From: Phorcus lineatus
Taxonomy: Eukaryota > Mollusca > Gastropoda > Trochida > Trochidae
Reading direction: 5' to 3'
DNA: 64,000 nt
Assembly: GCA_921293015.1 (NCBI GenBank)
Contig: OV121093.1
Coordinates: 28,034,622-28,098,621 of the forward strand
Shown: one piece after another, positions 1 to 11,479 of the stretch
Layout of the letters: every line of letters starts with the position of its first letter
Numbering within the stretch: the stretch's first letter is position 1
Translations under genes and position numbers: made by a program
The notes under the pieces: generated by a model
What the model saw: the letters and a program-made list of their open reading frames with translations, nothing else
What the model was told of the DNA's origin: nothing
Databases searched by the model: none

Positions 1-114
1 ATGCAATATTTACCTGCTTATGACTGTATTATGGGCCAGTGGCCTTTTACTGAATAAAATGTCTGTCTGTATTTCTTATGTTGAATTTTTATGTTCTATT
101 TTTCCTTAATCTAG

Positions 115-1825
115 TGTCACAGGACAGTTCGACCCCAAAACCCCAGAGAGAAAAGCCCATCAAATGCCGCCAGTTATTTATGAAATCGAAGACAAAGGGA
201 CACTTCAAGGGAAATCAAGATTAACCGACAACAGAGGCTATACTTTCTGTATAAACGTAAGTGATTCATCTTCATAAAATCATCGCCCAGATTGAATTAG
301 GACGCAAACCATATTTAATTACCATTCTTATAGCTTAATGTAATATTTAAATTATATAGCTTGATTGAAACGAATGTTAAAAAAGAGCGCTTAGGAAATA
401 GAGAGCTAATTTATGAAAAAACTTTCAGACGAGACGTGGCAACAAGACATACTGGCGGTGCTCTGTGGGGAGTAAAGCAAACATTTGCCACGCTGTCATA
501 ACTCAAGATGGTGACAACTTTTTCTCCGGAAGAAAGGCACACAACCATGACGGGAAAGGGGTTGCCGATATCAGAACTGCCTTTATAACGAAGGTAAGTG
601 AGATAGAATAATAAATTGAAAATAATATATGTGTATGAATTAGGCTTTGTTGTCAGTTACTAATGATTTCCCTTGTAATAATCATTGGTAATAGTGTGAT
701 GAAATGAAAAAAGGAAATTCTATTACATCTTCTATTAACGGTTAAGATATGTGCTGAGAGATAATTTATATTATCGAGCTTTATTTTAACACATTTTCTA
801 ATTGAATTTTTATCTTCCATCCAGTTGAAAAAGAAAGCGTCCCAAGACATGTTTGTGTCAGCAGCCAAACTGGTGGAGAACAGTATCCATGACCTGGGGA
901 TTGAAGGGCAGGCGTATTTGCCATCAGTTCGCCCATGGCAAAGGTTGCGAACTATCACCGCCAACCACTTCTGCGTAGTGAGCCAAAAGACATCACATTT
1001 GAGGTATTTGATTTATTATATATCACACACCCACACACACACGCACACCAATTGAAGTTGTTGGCATCGGCAAAGGTGTGGTACCTTGACGGAACCTTCC
1101 ATGTTGTGAGGAAACCTTTTATCTCCTCCTTTCGATCTCTTTCTCCCTTGTCTGTCCACTCTCTTTTGGATGCTTGTCATACACGTGTTTAATAATTGAA
1201 ATATTGTTCAAAGCACGTTAAACCCCAACTCACTCACTCACTCACTCACTGTGAGGAAACAATTCGCACAACTTTCCTCATTCCATTGCTTTCTAAAGGC
1301 GACGGATGGGTCCTTAAAGCAAATTCCCGTGACCTTCGTCTTCATGTCAAAAAGAAGACAAGTTGACTATGAAAAGGTAATATATAGACATGATTTTTTA
1401 AATCATATTTAGAGGTTTCTCCTTAATAGAATCCCCAGAACATATTTCAAGTAGGTTTTAACCAGTTGAGGTTATTTACCAATAGGTGTAATGTACTTCG
1501 GTTTTTTCTTTAACCATTGCTTCATTCATTTTAGATTTTACAAGTTCTAGTGACAAAGCTGGGTGGCCTCGAACGTCTGCCTGTGGAGAGAGTTGTGGCA
1601 GACTTCGAGGTCGCGGTATGGCAGGCTGTCAGATGGGTGTTCCCGGGGAGAGTGGAGTTGAAGGTATGCAGCTTCCACTGGGCTCTGGCTATTTTGCGAA
1701 AACTTAAGGCTCAATCAAAGAAAACTAAATAGTTTCAGGCAGCCATCCAGTCAGTTTGGACCCGATTTCAAGCTGGATATAATCTCCTGCAGAGACTCGC
1801 TCTGCTGTCGCCAGACTTCTTATGA
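115..1825 (+). pseudogene. FLYWCH zinc-finger / MULE transposase gene, multi-exon, broken
   Basis: The exons that can be placed are 115-256, 429-593, 825-1003 (then possibly read-through), about 1046-1376 and 1535-1732. All start after AG and most end before GT, and every junction that can be judged is phase 0. Exons 1 and 2 join into a FLYWCH domain, with GYTFCIN followed by TYWRC, ICHA and HNH supplying the C2H2 ligands. Exons 3 to 5 carry the MULE transposase: WYLDGTF (first catalytic Asp), MSKRRQVDY, VVADFEVAVWQ (second Asp) and CSFHW. Known animal FLYWCH-MULE proteins have this domain order. Breaks seen are a frame change near 930 (the frame of LPSVR gives way to that of MAKVANYHRQ), an inserted LINE tail at 1116-1249, and an in-frame TAG at 1730 followed by open sequence to the TGA at 1823. 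The third catalytic residue is not found. Upstream exons may lie outside the window. Confidence 0.8.
1116..1249 (+). mobile_element. 5'-truncated LINE tail inserted in the MULE exon
   Basis: The insert is 134 bp between two exact 11-bp copies of TGTGAGGAAAC at 1105-1115 and 1250-1260. Removing the insert and one copy restores the transposase reading from VVRKPF into QFAQLSSFHCF. It ends in TTAAACCCCAACTCACT followed by CACT repeats. The same tail closes the longer element at 56081-56335, so this is a severely 5'-truncated copy of that family. Truncation plus target duplication is the usual mark of target-primed reverse transcription. Confidence 0.8.
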
Positions 1826-2180
1826 AGTAGATCCGAAAAAAATGAAACTTGATCATGACCTGTGATGTATGATGTTATAAACCTGCTTCTGTTACTATTT
1901 AAACTTGTTAATTGTATATATTCCAATCCAGAATATTTTATTCCACATTTTTACATTGCTTCATTATTTATTATTACATAATTTATTACATTCTAAATTT
2001 TTTTTAAATAATTCACTTCTAGTTATTTTCTTAATTGAATTTGTATGATAATAAAATATATTGTACATGTACTTCTGTTCGTTGTCTTTATATTATTATA
2101 TTAGAGCAATAGTCAATACACAGTTTAGCTTTTAATCATCAAGTTAATGGCCGAAGTACTTGAAAATATGACTTGACTTC
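1826..2180. other. AT-rich non-coding stretch
   Basis: No ORF, repeat or splice pattern that can be supported. It separates the MULE relic from the TRIM relics. Confidence 0.6.
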
Positions 2181-2184
2181 CACA

Positions 2185-2365
2185 GGTCTGTCAGGGTGAG
2201 GCACTGGGGTCTCTAATCTATGCGTGGGACATGGGATGGAATTGTTTCTCACAGATTCTGCTTTAGTCTGTAGATATTTTCCAAGACAGTTCTCACAGAA
2301 GGAATGCTGCCATGTAAGGGTAACTTGTTGCTGTTACACTTCCATTCAAGTACTAAAAGTCGGAA
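2185..2365 (-). pseudogene. RING-finger fragment of a TRIM gene
   Basis: By eye this stretch aligns along its length with the RING exon at 3335-3515. Shared blocks include GGTCTGTCAGGGTGA, TTTAGTCTGTAGATATT and TCTCACAGAAGGAATGCTG. It is on the minus strand and has no open frame long enough to be translated. It is an older duplicate of the RING exon only; no coiled coil is attached. Confidence 0.6.
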
Positions 2366-2753
2366 AGTCTTCCTGAAGATTGCCTGCTGTCGCCTTTTGA
2401 AATATATCACATTTTAGTGAAAATTTAAAACAATGCTGTTGTGTCTTTTTAAGTGTAAAATAGATATATCTAAACTGAATAATTAAATGTGAGTAGACAT
2501 GACCCGAGTCTGATTTTAAACAAGGGCAGATAGTATACAGGGGTCAATAAACAAAAGCTGTTGTTTCATTTACAATGTTTAAATTTTTGTGTTTATTAAT
2601 GACTAAACATGTGCTTCTAATATAGCATGATCCTGTTCTATTATATATGTTTTTAATTTACAATTGCCACTTTACAAATGATTTATTATCATTACAACAT
2701 GAACAAAAACAATTTACACATTTTGTTTCAAACAATTAGTCACTACTAAATAA

Positions 2754-3515
2754 TTAATTATATTGAGTTTTACAGTCGTTATCATAAGAGAGGTTATAAT
2801 ATATCAGAGGCGTTTTTTTATTAGGAATAATGAAGCTCTGTCCTATGGTAGGAAGTGTTGTGAAGGTCTTCAAGATGGTTCCCTTCATATCAATCAGATC
2901 CACAGAGGATGAATTATAAGAACTTGCCACGAGTGTTGACTGATCCAGAGTAGACAGACCCTTGTAGTTCTTGAAGAAAAAAGTGTGATTTGTATTCCTG
3001 CCATTATCATGACCATAATATCTATAACACTGCAACTGTCGTTAACATCAAGTGCAACGTTGATAACTTCATCTAATACAGGTTCTGCTGTCAGGTCTAT
3101 GTTATCAATCTGCCGAATGTTCAAATCCACTTTGTTGATCATCACATCCATCATTTCAATCTGTTCCTTCAGTTGAGCAAGATCATGATTAAAGTTGATG
3201 TCAGCTACATCTGTTCTGTCTTTCCACCGTGTCCCTGTGACATCAGCTCCTGATCCAGAGGACATATACATCTCAAACAGCTGCACCTCATCCTCAAACT
3301 CCAGGGCCTGCTGGATGTGGCTGGCCCGCCCACTCTTCCAAAGGTCTGTCAGGGTGATGTACTGGGATCTCTTGGCTACACGTGGGACAGGAGATTGACT
3401 TGTTTCTCACAACATCTGCTTTAGTCTGTAGATATTTCCTTAGACAATTCTCACAGAAGGAATGCTGACATGTAAGGGTTACTGGTCGCTGATACACTTC
3501 TATACACACACTACA
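2754..3515 (-). pseudogene. TRIM-type RING / coiled-coil / NHL relic 1
   Basis: Minus strand. The 5' part (3294-3515) encodes a complete C3HC4 RING: CSVC, CQHSFCENC and CPTC in order. It runs straight into coiled-coil sequence (QLFEMYMSSGSGAD, then LKEQIEMMDVMINKVDLN), with no B-box and with a frame change at about 3290-3300. The 3' part (2754-2960) reads LSTLDQSTLVASSYNSSSVD in another frame, which resembles the first blade of an NHL-type beta-propeller. The parent family (RING, B-box, coiled coil, NHL) acts as ubiquitin ligases. The missing B-box and at least two frame changes make it a pseudogene. A closely related copy lies at 28745-29506. Confidence 0.7.
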
Positions 3516-3520
3516 AGTAA

Positions 3521-6095
3521 GATCTCAGGTTTGTAAAACTGAATTATATGTGTGATACAGTAATCATTTCACATTCACTTGATATAGATAATAAGTAACG
3601 AGTGACGGGAAATGGCACATTAATTAACAACGTAGTTTTTTATTTGTTCTCAATAAATAATCAAATGCCAGAAAATGTGTAACTTCTGTGTGACTTACAG
3701 GGAAAATACCAAACTGTCACTACTTACTTTCTCTAGTGAAAAATAAAAACTTAAAACTAAACATAAACTAGTCTATACTAGTTTAATTTGTATGAACGTT
3801 GCTGATGTGAAAAATCATCCTTTATCATGAATGAAAACGGGGTAAGGCTATCCTTTCTTTTTTCCTTATATCAAGGATATGTTGCATTTCTTATTCTTCA
3901 TCCTTGATTCTACTAATCCGAACTGGGGACTTATTTTATCATCAATATTTCATAACCAATCTAAATAAAAACTAACAGTGTTTCAATCTGCATAATAACA
4001 CAGTTCTAAACAGTTGACGAAGCAGTAGAAAGGTTTTGCAAGATTTATTTCTTCGAAATTCCATGACAAACGTAATATCGTCAGAAGGTCAAAATATCCC
4101 ATGCTCAATCAAATCATCATTAGTAAAATAGGAAACAATCATTTATCAAGCAAACACACCTTTGTCAAAACATTGTATGATCTTTTAGGTAAAGAAATTG
4201 ATTTGTATACTTTAATCAATCATTTGACGTTCGTTTAAGAAATATTTCATATGATTAAAAATCTTGCCTTGCAATTGGAAACACATATGTGTTTCGTGAG
4301 ATCACTTCAATCATCTCTTGTCTTTTTGAGAGTGATATATCTAATAATTAGTTTCAACTCCCCATATGAGATACATCTTACAATTTATTTTGAACGTTTG
4401 ATTTAATATTCTGAATAGTAGCTTTTTGTTGCTTTTTCAACTGTTTGAATAATCGATAATCACATTACTCCTCTTTATACTTTGGGCCTCAATCTGACGA
4501 ATATTTTAGATAATCTTTACCAAAAATTCATTGAAAATAATTCTAAAGGTCTGATATTGTCAACAAAAATGTTTTTTACGGTTGATATGTTAGGTCAAAA
4601 TTTAAGAGAAAAAGTTTATATGTGTCTTTTTCAGAAGTATCTTTAATTGCGCATAGCGTTACATGGTTTATAGAATAATGTTGCCTTTAAGAACGAGTGC
4701 AAAGATGAAGTCAAGTTCACTGAAATTTATGGACAACCGTGTAGACGCTCAACTACAATTAGCACTTTGTAAAACGATTCCAAGAGTAGACATTCTTATA
4801 AACTGTCACCGTTTGTTTACTTTACAAAGATATCTTACACAGAGAGGTAAAACCTGTAATCTTATCTTTTCTATTGCTGAATCGCCATTTCATCTGACAA
4901 ATTGTTGTTTGTTGTATTAAACCTTAATTCAGAATGAAGTTTGTGTTAAATATTATTTGGAAATTGTACAAAGTTTTTTTTTAGAGAAGATCGTTTATTA
5001 AGAGAATTTCTCTGCGAGTTCCAATGTAGAAATTATCATATTTATTTAGTTTGTTGTGTTTTATAGGATATGTATGTGCCATATTTCTACATAGTCAAAC
5101 AAGAATGATACTAGGTCCACATTAAACAGATCTTAAATATTTGAAAGGTTTGATGACACCCTTGATGTAACAACCCCGACTAATTTTTTTTTCTAAAAGT
5201 TCTTGTCTTGAAGTTTGGCTGAAGTGTTCGCTTCATCATTTGGAACTACAGATTTTGCTCTTGAATTAATCTTCATCTTTGAATCCTTTTACATACAATC
5301 TGGTCGCTCTTCTTGTCATCAGTTTTTCCCGGATGAATTTGAAATATACCCTTATTTGTGATTTTTACATAAACACCAATACTATACATAATGTAATCAC
5401 GGAATATCTGTCTAAGGTATGTTACAATGCTTCAACAAATTTCAGCTTACTACCCCATTCATTCTTCGTTTAACGAGAGTGTGACTTTACAACCTTTACT
5501 GATCAAACATGTTGTACTGCAATGGTTTGCCATGTACACTGTTCACCCGTAGAGAACCTCAACAACCTGTTATATGTACAATACATGTTGTGGATGACAA
5601 CTTCATTATTTATTTCACCAATTGTTCGACTACTTTTTGTCCCTTGGATGGATAATGAACAAATTGTTTCGAACAGTATAAATAGATAGAAGAGAGACGA
5701 AATTTCAACAAGTATAAATAATGTTTCAATAAACAACACTAATAGATGAAATCAATTTCCACTTCATAATTTCCATGTATTATATATCAGCATTGTGATT
5801 TATTATGTCAGCTTTGATTCCTTTTATTATCTTCCTGGCATAAACACATGGTATTATGGTAAGCTAATTTGAGGCATGCCGGATATCAATAAATATGTTA
5901 TATAAAGAAAGTCACCTGTATTTTGTATATTTTCTAGCGCTAAACTTACTGTAATGCACTTTCCATCTTCACAAAACAACTAAGAATCCAAACTGTTTCT
6001 TCCCAATAGACTATTTGACTTTCGAGCTGACGTTGCCTTTTCTTGCCTTTGTAACATGTGGTTTCAATGGCAATGTTTATGAGAAGTAATAATAT
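3521..6095. other. Non-coding stretch, nothing recognised
   Basis: AT-rich sequence. The longest open frame (4663-4920, plus strand, 85 codons) has no recognisable motif or splice context and is treated as chance. No repeat or inverted ends were found. Confidence 0.5.
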
Positions 6096-6966
6096 ACTTA
6101 AGGAAAAAAGTTAAGCCCCCCCAAGTTTTTCACCAGTAAGTTTTGTCTGAGAAAAAAAGAAAACCACATTGCAGGAAAAGTAATTGTATGATATGATAGA
6201 ATCATAATTTTGCAATTTAAGAACGTATTTTCATTCAGATATCATCCCGGATATTTTGAATAATTGTAGTTGTACAAGTTGTTAATTTTGAGATCAAAAG
6301 GTGAATATGTTCAGAAAGTCAATATGTTTGTTTTAATGTGTATTATTCCATTATTCCTAGTCCACTGATCAAACTTTATTATGGATCTCTTAAGCGAAAG
6401 TCACTATCACTAGTTACAGCGGTATGGACCTCCAAAATCTCATTTTTTGGAAAATGACCCATTCATAAAAAGGGACTAAATTGGGCAGTTTAACCATAAC
6501 AACGACTATAAAGCAAAAGGAAGTATAGGGTCACTGAGTCAAAGTTAAAGAAGATCACCTTTATTACAAAAACTTATGGTTTTGGCCATTTTCTAAATAT
6601 TTTGGAAAATTCTTATCAAATTTCAAAACCCAATTATGTCCTTATTGTGAAGGATACATGATTTTTTAAAGTGCAAAAATGTACCTGTTAACAAAATTGT
6701 TGTTCATGACAACTAACATCAGAATTGATCGCATACTTTTGACAAACGAACGATAGTTATTTTGGGTGAAAAATCAGTACCATTCCGTTTTTTATCTTAA
6801 GTTCTAAAAATGTCATCATGTATGATGATTTTAAAGATACTAAGTCACAAAAACTAAGTTTCTGTTTCAAAGGGATTCATTTAGTCATATTGTCGTATTT
6901 TTCTCCACAGATGCATTTTGCAATCTTGAACATAGGGGGTTGCTTAACTTTGTTCTCTATGTATGT
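6096..6966. mobile_element. Putative non-autonomous DNA transposon
   Basis: Imperfect inverted ends share AAAGTTAAGC followed by a C-run: GGAAAAAAGTTAAGCCCCC near 6101-6120 and its complement TTGCTTAACTTTGTTC near 6940-6956. The 870-bp interior has no coding capacity. The TA at each edge suggests a Tc1/mariner-like derivative, but the ends are too diverged to fix the exact borders. Confidence 0.4.
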
Positions 6967-8643
6967 ATGATAGTATAACAGATAAATTTTTCATTTACCA
7001 GTCCACTTCACAACTGATTTGGTTTTGTAGATACATGTATATATACACCAAGGAATTCCTTATGTGACAGATGTATGATCACATATTAACATATTTTTAG
7101 TTTTCATAACTCATGGATAGTCACCAGTCCATAGCTGTTCTAAGAATTGTGCTAAAAATAAAAGGTCAGGGTTAACAAAGAGAGATTTTTAAAACTGTAT
7201 TTCTTTAACATTGATTTGCTCACTTTCCATTACCATTTGCTAGTAACAGGATTTAAGTTCAAACCAAAAATGTTATGCATGTCATTCTTAAATTACCTAT
7301 ATTCGTATTTATTAAAGATGACTAAACAATTAAGAATAACAAAACAATAAAGAAAACAAAAATCATGAATCAGTGTCATTAAGTCCCATTAAAAGATAAA
7401 ATACAACCACCGTAATGGTGGTTGTATTTTATTTTTACCTTACATAAAAACATTTCAAAGAGTTTTATTTCAGTCTAAGCGTTTGGAAATACTGAGATTG
7501 TATAGAACAACAGCTATGATTAAACAACCAATCTTCACTATCTTCTTTTTGAGTTTCGAAAATCGCATGTGATAACTGTAATCTACACAATGTGATTGTT
7601 TGACATTGCAAGTTCGATTGTCTTATTTAAAAATATCCCAAAAATGAAAACTCCAAAAGAAGAAAAGAACTTACAGCTCAAATATAATTTTATAAATTGA
7701 CTGTTGACATAAAGTTATTAGTAATGTATCAACGAAAACTGCGAAAATAGTATTTATCAATGAATCAGTCCATCGATGCAATGGATATAACTCAAAATTA
7801 TTCCACTTTTTTGCAATGTTTGAAGAGTAATCATTCTGTCATGAAAATTGAAACCAGCATTGTTGGAGTCTATATTTATTATATGCATTGTCAAAACTTG
7901 CGCTTGGATCTGGTGGAAGGGAGATAATCCTACCATATCTTATATTGTGTTTGTAATAGTGCTTGATGAGTTTGCCACTTCGGCATAGTTGGAATTTAAT
8001 GTAATTCTTTCATGTGAATGAATACCCTTGTACTTGGTGGAAGGGGACAACCTAGTAATAATCTAGCTACATTGTCTGGTAATTTATTATGTTCAACTGC
8101 AATTATATACTTTGTTATCGGAGCCTTTTTTCCACGTGTCCAGCTTAAAAAAATGATTATATAATGTACCCTTGAATTAAGGCTCCAATTATAGAAATGA
8201 AAGAATAACAAAACAAACTGTAGAATTAACGAAAGATGTTTGAAATGATTAGCAAACTTTATTGCAAGTAAGGATTAGACTTATACAGATCCAAGAAGAA
8301 TAAGTCGAAATCATTTTGAAAGCCCTCTGGCTATTTTTAGGAGCGAGAATGGTGACACTGATGAAGTTTACATGGGTATATTCAGTTATTTAACCATGAG
8401 TAATGAAATTAGGAGGATGGACCGTAATCAATGAGCTGGTTCCATCTTTTTACGAGTGTTTTGAACTCGCCCTTTAGTTTACAGCATCTTCAGGCTTCAG
8501 GAACTTCAGGAGTCTTTCTGGATTGAGTGCGTCATTTTAGGCATGATACATTTTTTTATAAAAAAAAGTATTTGCATACATTTTCCTCCGCTTTCACTTA
8601 TAAATGTAATTTCTAAAATGAAAAATTTCTTAAATGAAAAACA
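6967..8643. other. Non-coding stretch with one perfect hairpin
   Basis: Apart from the hairpin at 7396-7432 nothing was recognised. The open frame at 7996-8211 (minus) has no family motif. Confidence 0.5.
7396..7432. repeat. Perfect inverted repeat (16-bp arms, 5-nt loop)
   Basis: Arms ATAAAATACAACCACC and its exact complement flank GTAAT. A transcript from either strand would fold into a stable stem. No gene lies nearby, so it may be the core of a small foldback element. Confidence 0.8.
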
Positions 8644-8801
8644 AATAAATTCTGTAACATTTTTTATTTGACAAAAATTCACTTCTACAAGTATATGAGA
8701 CTATTGAAATTATCAAATTGCAAGTTTCTTATCGATGAAGCTGTCTGAACAGAAAATAGAATTACTTTAAAAACTATATTTTCGAAATTTCCTCTCTGTA
8801 A

Positions 8802-10303
8802 TACACTCCCGATCAAAAGAAAGTATAGGTTTTTCAATTTGATAGAAATTGAAAGTTTCTTATGATATCCATCGTTAGTGATTATGAATATGATGGTAAG
8901 CCTTCAGAAACATAATTCACATCGCAAAAACGCAACCAAGGTTGTTGTGGACTAAACAAAACCGGAAAAATCGTGAATTGTGTTGAAATGCAAATGCATG
9001 AAATGTATGTGCCGAAAACAGGTATAAATGGCACTGCTGAATACCGTAGGATCAAACCAACTGAAAACACACAAAAAGAATGGCACGATTGACACAGGAA
9101 GAACGACAGAGAGCTATTGGCATGGCGGAAATGGGGGTTACACAAGTCCACATTGCTCGGATGTTCAATTGCACGACACTGACAGTCTCCAGGCTTCTTC
9201 AACGTTACAGACAGACTGGTCGGACCCAAGACAGACCCCGAAGTGGCAGACCACGCCACAAGAAGACCAGTACATCCGGACCATTCACCTCCGAAATCGC
9301 TTCGTAACGGCAACGGAAACAGCGGCAACGGCATTCGGCAATCGTATCAGTAGACACACAGTGTCAAGAAGATTGCGTACAGTAGGTATTCGGGCACACC
9401 GACCTTACCGAGCGATGGCCTTGACCCCTCGACACCGACGTAACCGACTCCAATGGGCAAGGCGAGTGTACAGATGGCAAGCACGGAACTGGAGGCGTGT
9501 CTTATTTACAGATGAGAGTCGTTTCTGTCTGTACCATAATGATGGAAGACAGATGGTCTGGAGGCGCTGTGGTGAACGTTTTGCTCGTCCATGTGTCCAA
9601 CAAGTTCATCGTTACGGCGGTGGTGGTGTGATGGTGTGGGGCGGTATCTGTGGTGACGTTAAAACTCAACTCGTCATTATAAATGGAAACCTGAATGCAC
9701 AGCAATACATTCAACAAGTTCTGTAGCCAGTTGTATTCCCTTTTCTGTAAGCACAATGCCAGGGTATCATATTCCAGCATGATAACGCAAGACCCCACAC
9801 TGCACGAGCCACAGTTAACGTGATGCAACAAAACAACGTCAATGTTCTCCAGTGGCCTGCCTGTTCCCCAGACTTAAACCCAATAGAACACTTGTGGGAT
9901 CACCTCAACAGGCAGATAAGGAACCGTAGACCCGTCCCACAAAACCGACAGGAACTTGTTCGTGCTCTCAGAGAAGAATGGCAGTTTGACCATGTCGATG
10001 AGGAGACGTGTCAGGGCCTGTATTGACGCTACAGGAGGTCATACGCGTTATTGACAATAGCAAAGTTCGTTTGTGGCTTCTCAACAGACAATAGAGAGAC
10101 ATTAAATTATTGAATTTTGACCCCCTATGTGATTCACTGACTGTACAGTCGATCATTGGAATCAACCAATGCAGTTTGTTTCTGTAAATCATTGTCATCT
10201 GATTGCTTAATATAATCCAATTTACGGAACTTTAATATCGTCTTTTGTTTTTATTTTATGGGCATATGAAGTGGACCTATACTTTCTTTTGATCGCGAGT
10301 GTA
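8802..10303 (+). mobile_element. Tc1-type DNA transposon 1
   Basis: Inverted ends of 29 bp (including the TA) at 8802-8830 and 10275-10303 differ at one position: TACACTCCCGATCAAAAGA on the left and the complement of TACACTCGCGATCAAAAGA on the right. A TA dinucleotide is duplicated at the insertion point. The equivalent position in copy B, near 11635-11645, is empty. The 1.5 kb length and single transposase gene are normal for Tc1. Confidence 0.95.
9080..10053 (+). pseudogene. Tc1 transposase, decayed
   Basis: Starts at ATG 9080 (MARLTQEERQRAIGMAEMG) with a Tc1-type helix-turn-helix, then shifts frame near 9250. The next frame runs through FTDESRF (first catalytic Asp), VMVWGGI and NGNLNAQQYIQ, then meets stops at 9724 and about 9750. 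The frame at 9780-10026 holds the second Asp (HDNARPHTA) and the catalytic Glu (NPIEHLWDHL), with 34 residues between them, so this is DD34E. The C-terminus returns in another frame as MRRRVRACIDATGGHTRY, ending at the TGA at 10051. At least two frame changes and two stops make it inactive. Confidence 0.9.
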
Positions 10304-10700
10304 CATCAATGATATAAACGTTTGAATAACCTCAGAAAATGAACAATTGTAAATATTTATACAACACTAGTAGTTGATGTGAACTTTTATAAATTAAAAT
10401 TGTTTTGAGAGCTGAAAAATGTACAAAAACAAAGTATTCTTTTGTTAGATTATTCCCACCACCAGTACAATATTACCGATAAAAATATTAAATATAAAAG
10501 GGTAAGACATAAATTAACTAAATTTATATACACGCTTTAACCAACCATTAGTAATTTATAAAAATATAAACAATACAAATGTATCAACACAAAAATGTTC
10601 AAAAACAAATATTATATTAATACATTTTGCATACATACAAATGTTGTCTCAAGTGTCTGTCTTACATAGAATTATCATTGAATTTTCTTAAGGACATTCC

Positions 10701-10789
10701 TTTATAAAACGCTAGCAAGACAAAATCTGTTCACGTGTGATTATTGTACACATAAAGAACCACCAGTCGTCATGATGGCTTCACTAAAG
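10701..10789 (+). promoter_or_regulatory. Candidate promoter and short first exon, copy A
   Basis: TTTATAAAACGC (a TATA-like box) at about 10701 is followed some 70 bp later by CATGATGGCTTCACTAAAG and then GTACGAG, which could be a splice donor after MMASLK. Copy B keeps the ATG ATG, the six codons and the GT, although its TATA box has become TATTAAA. No downstream exon could be joined to it. Confidence 0.2.
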
Positions 10790-10967
10790 GTACGAGCTGT
10801 ATTTCGTTATATTTTCAACTGTATCATCCATTATCTTAGATGGTGATTATATATCTGAAAGGTTTTTAGAATGCAATAAAATGTTACAAACATTTATAGT
10901 CTGCTTTCCAATGTATATCACACACGATTTCAGCAGTTTAGTGATTTATGGATATACGTAGAAGTAA

Positions 10968-10989
10968 TATATATATATATATATATATA
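10968..10989. repeat. (AT)n microsatellite, copy A
   Basis: About 20 bp of AT repeat. The homologous tract in copy B (12306-12354) is more than twice as long. Confidence 0.9.
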
Positions 10990-11479
10990 GATTTAGGAGG
11001 ATGATCACTTATGGATGTTACATTATGACCAATTTGTAAAAGACTTATGTACAGTTGCTCTCAATTCTCAGAAAATCAAGGATAAGAGTAGCGCAAACTT
11101 TCATGTGTTTTGCAATAAAGTAAAGCTTTCCCTTGAACTGTATAGTTTAATAAAGATGCCCAATGCTTGCAGACAAAAACAATGAAATTAACCTTTTTGC
11201 TTATCCAACCCGACACAAAACCAACACCTATCATGGCAATATTTTGGGATTATGACAATACATTTTGTACATCTTATCTCACAATCAATTTTTTTCCAAG
11301 TAACCTCGGCCACAGTTAAGTCATATTTCACATATAATCTTACATTATAATACATCAGTAAAGCCTTACATGACAAAAAGCTTTCAATACCCTATCCAAC
11401 AGGATATCGACTTTCATAAAGTAAGAAATAGAGGGTTATAGGAGATAAGCCTTGCTGAAGCTTCAAGTGTCCAGTCAAA

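Larger units (their letters stand above)
8644..11479. repeat. Tandem segmental duplication, copy A (holds a Tc1 insertion)
   Basis: Without the transposon at 8802-10303 this unit is about 1.33 kb and aligns end to end with 11480-12830. Shared blocks include TCGATGAAGCTGTCTGAACA, GTCTCAAGTGTCTGTCTT, ACGCTAGCAAGACAAA and ATTTAGGAGGATGATCACTT. Divergence is by scattered substitutions and small indels (roughly 10% by eye). Confidence 0.85.

Noticed and set aside
9028..9080. Plus-strand frame starting before the Tc1 ATG
   Set aside because: The helix-turn-helix reading from 9080 matches transposase 2; the earlier frame becomes transposase only after the frame change near 9250.
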